Shown: one piece after another, positions 55,228 through 64,000 of the stretch
How positions within the stretch are numbered: the first letter of the stretch is position 1
How the letters are laid out: each line of letters opens with the position of its first letter
From: Cheilinus undulatus
Taxonomy: Eukaryota > Chordata > Actinopteri > Labriformes > Labridae
Direction: 5' to 3'
NCBI RefSeq assembly: GCF_018320785.1
Contig: NC_054875.1
Span: 30,261,157-30,325,156 of the forward strand
Length of the DNA: 64,000 nt
Made by a program: the position numbers and the translations under genes
The notes under the pieces: generated by a model
The model's database searches: none
Seen by the model: only the letters and a program-made list of their open reading frames with translations
Told to the model about the DNA's origin: nothing

Positions 55228-56344
55228 TTTATTTTCAATATGAGACAACAACGATTGAACATGCAAGTCTCCCTATCTCTACATCATGTTATACAAATAA
55301 TGATTCTTTAGTTACAAAATATATAAATATTTAAGACAATATGTACATAACATTTACATTACTACAACCATTACTTTATTAATTTTATTATTATATATAC
55401 ATTTAACAGGTATTATTCTTTAATACTATTATAATTATTATTTGCATTTCTATTATTATTGTTAGCATTATTATTCTTACTCATCTATAGGTAACTCTCA
55501 AAATACAAAGCATGTTGCAGAAGAGAAAACGGGACCATACCTGACGTTACTGTGCCTGAATGGTCAAGGAGCAGAGGCTGTCTGGCTCTCTGTCCTTGGT
55601 TAAGCATGGAGAGATCTGGCTATGTAGAGCACAAAGTTCAACAGACTATTTATACAAGGTGATAACAGGGCTAGCGAGCCAACACTATATTCCAGCAGCA
55701 TTTGGATTCCACTGAGGTAAACAATGACATAGCTTGGAATCTAGCACGTAACTTTCACTATCCCAACACAATTTCTGGTTTGTCCACATAGAATACGTTT
55801 TAGTGCCCAGGGCTTGGATCCCTGAACTGTGACATGAACAGTCCGATCGCTGCCGTTTGATCAGTTTTACTTCCCTTTCTTGGACTGCAAAGGAATTGTT
55901 CATTTGCTCTGTAACACGAATACACGCAAAGACACACATACATCTTATTTTTCCTTGACCACAGAGAATCTTGTAGTCAAATTCATCAGTGCATCCTGGT
56001 GCCATCAGAGGAGTTGATTTCTATCACTGTAAACATTCCTGTTGTGTAAGCCAGCTGAGCTTCCTCTTATGATTAGATCATTCTGTGTAGGTGTACACAA
56101 ACACTACCCAGTGTAGAGTTGTGTAAGCTCACAAGCACATAAAATAGGACTTTTCTCTCTTCAACCCTGACACACACTCTCATGCACACACACATAAACA
56201 CACAAACATGTTCAATCTCACTGTCAACTGTCTCACTCTCACCTTCCCACTCCCTCTGTTCCACCTCTCTGTTCCTGTATCTGTCTCCTTACCTCTCTCT
56301 CTTTCACTCCCCTGCTCATCTCTCACCATCCTTTTGCTCTATAT
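55228..56344 (-). other. prickle1: prickle1 3' UTR
   Basis: Non-coding sequence after the prickle1 stop. Minus-strand AATAAA hexamers are at 55384-55389, 55375-55380 and 55228-55233. The end was set at the last of these; the true site is unknown. A CA/TG-rich stretch lies around 56165-56210. Confidence 0.6.
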
Positions 56345-63888
<7,544 letters not shown>

Positions 63889-64000
63889 CTGAACAACATG
63901 ATTCATCATCAGGCATCATCGGAAAAACTGAGGACACTTCCTGACTGCAGCATTTTACACCCACAAAGAGAAAATGTGGGCCTGATTCACTAAGAACAGT

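Overview
The window is eukaryotic nuclear DNA, almost certainly from a ray-finned (teleost) fish. Genes are split into many short exons with GT-AG introns. Their products match vertebrate proteins over their whole visible length. The introns and spacers are full of fish-type DNA transposons (Tc1-like, hAT-like, Harbinger-like), MITEs, a tRNA-type SINE and minisatellites. No bacterial operon, CRISPR array, rRNA or tRNA gene was seen.

Layout. (1) 1-8295, + strand: 3' four-fifths of qars1 (glutaminyl-tRNA synthetase), 19 exons, start lost off the left edge. (2) 10480-25105, + strand: complete qrich1 (glutamine-rich protein 1) with a CpG-rich promoter and 11 coding exons. qars1 followed by qrich1 on one strand is the arrangement known from human 3p21. 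(3) 25601-about 33400, - strand: a single-domain transmembrane protein tyrosine phosphatase. I reconstructed 12 in-frame exons from a membrane segment to a stop codon; the 5' end is unresolved. (4) 36003-49570, + strand: pphln1 (periphilin-1, a HUSH subunit), seven coding exons, 278 codons. (5) 56345-right edge, - strand: prickle1 from the end of the PET domain through three LIM domains to the CAAX box; its first exons lie beyond the window. pphln1 next to prickle1 recalls human 12q12, so the window joins two ancestral blocks with the phosphatase between them.

The genes do not form one pathway: translation (qars1), stress-linked transcription (qrich1), tyrosine dephosphorylation, retroelement silencing (pphln1) and planar cell polarity (prickle1). 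All exon models were checked by eye for splice sites and phase. Coding totals divide by three in every case: qars1 627 codons including stop (after one split codon), qrich1 750, phosphatase 423, pphln1 279, prickle1 813.

I found no clearly new biological system. The items most worth a second look are the phosphatase with no visible ectodomain, a 726-bp palindromic transposon carrying a short helicase-like reading frame, a Harbinger-like element nested in a Tc1-like element, a hAT-type element with an exact 8-bp target duplication and an internal GGAAT satellite, and an orphan open frame at 52370-52789.
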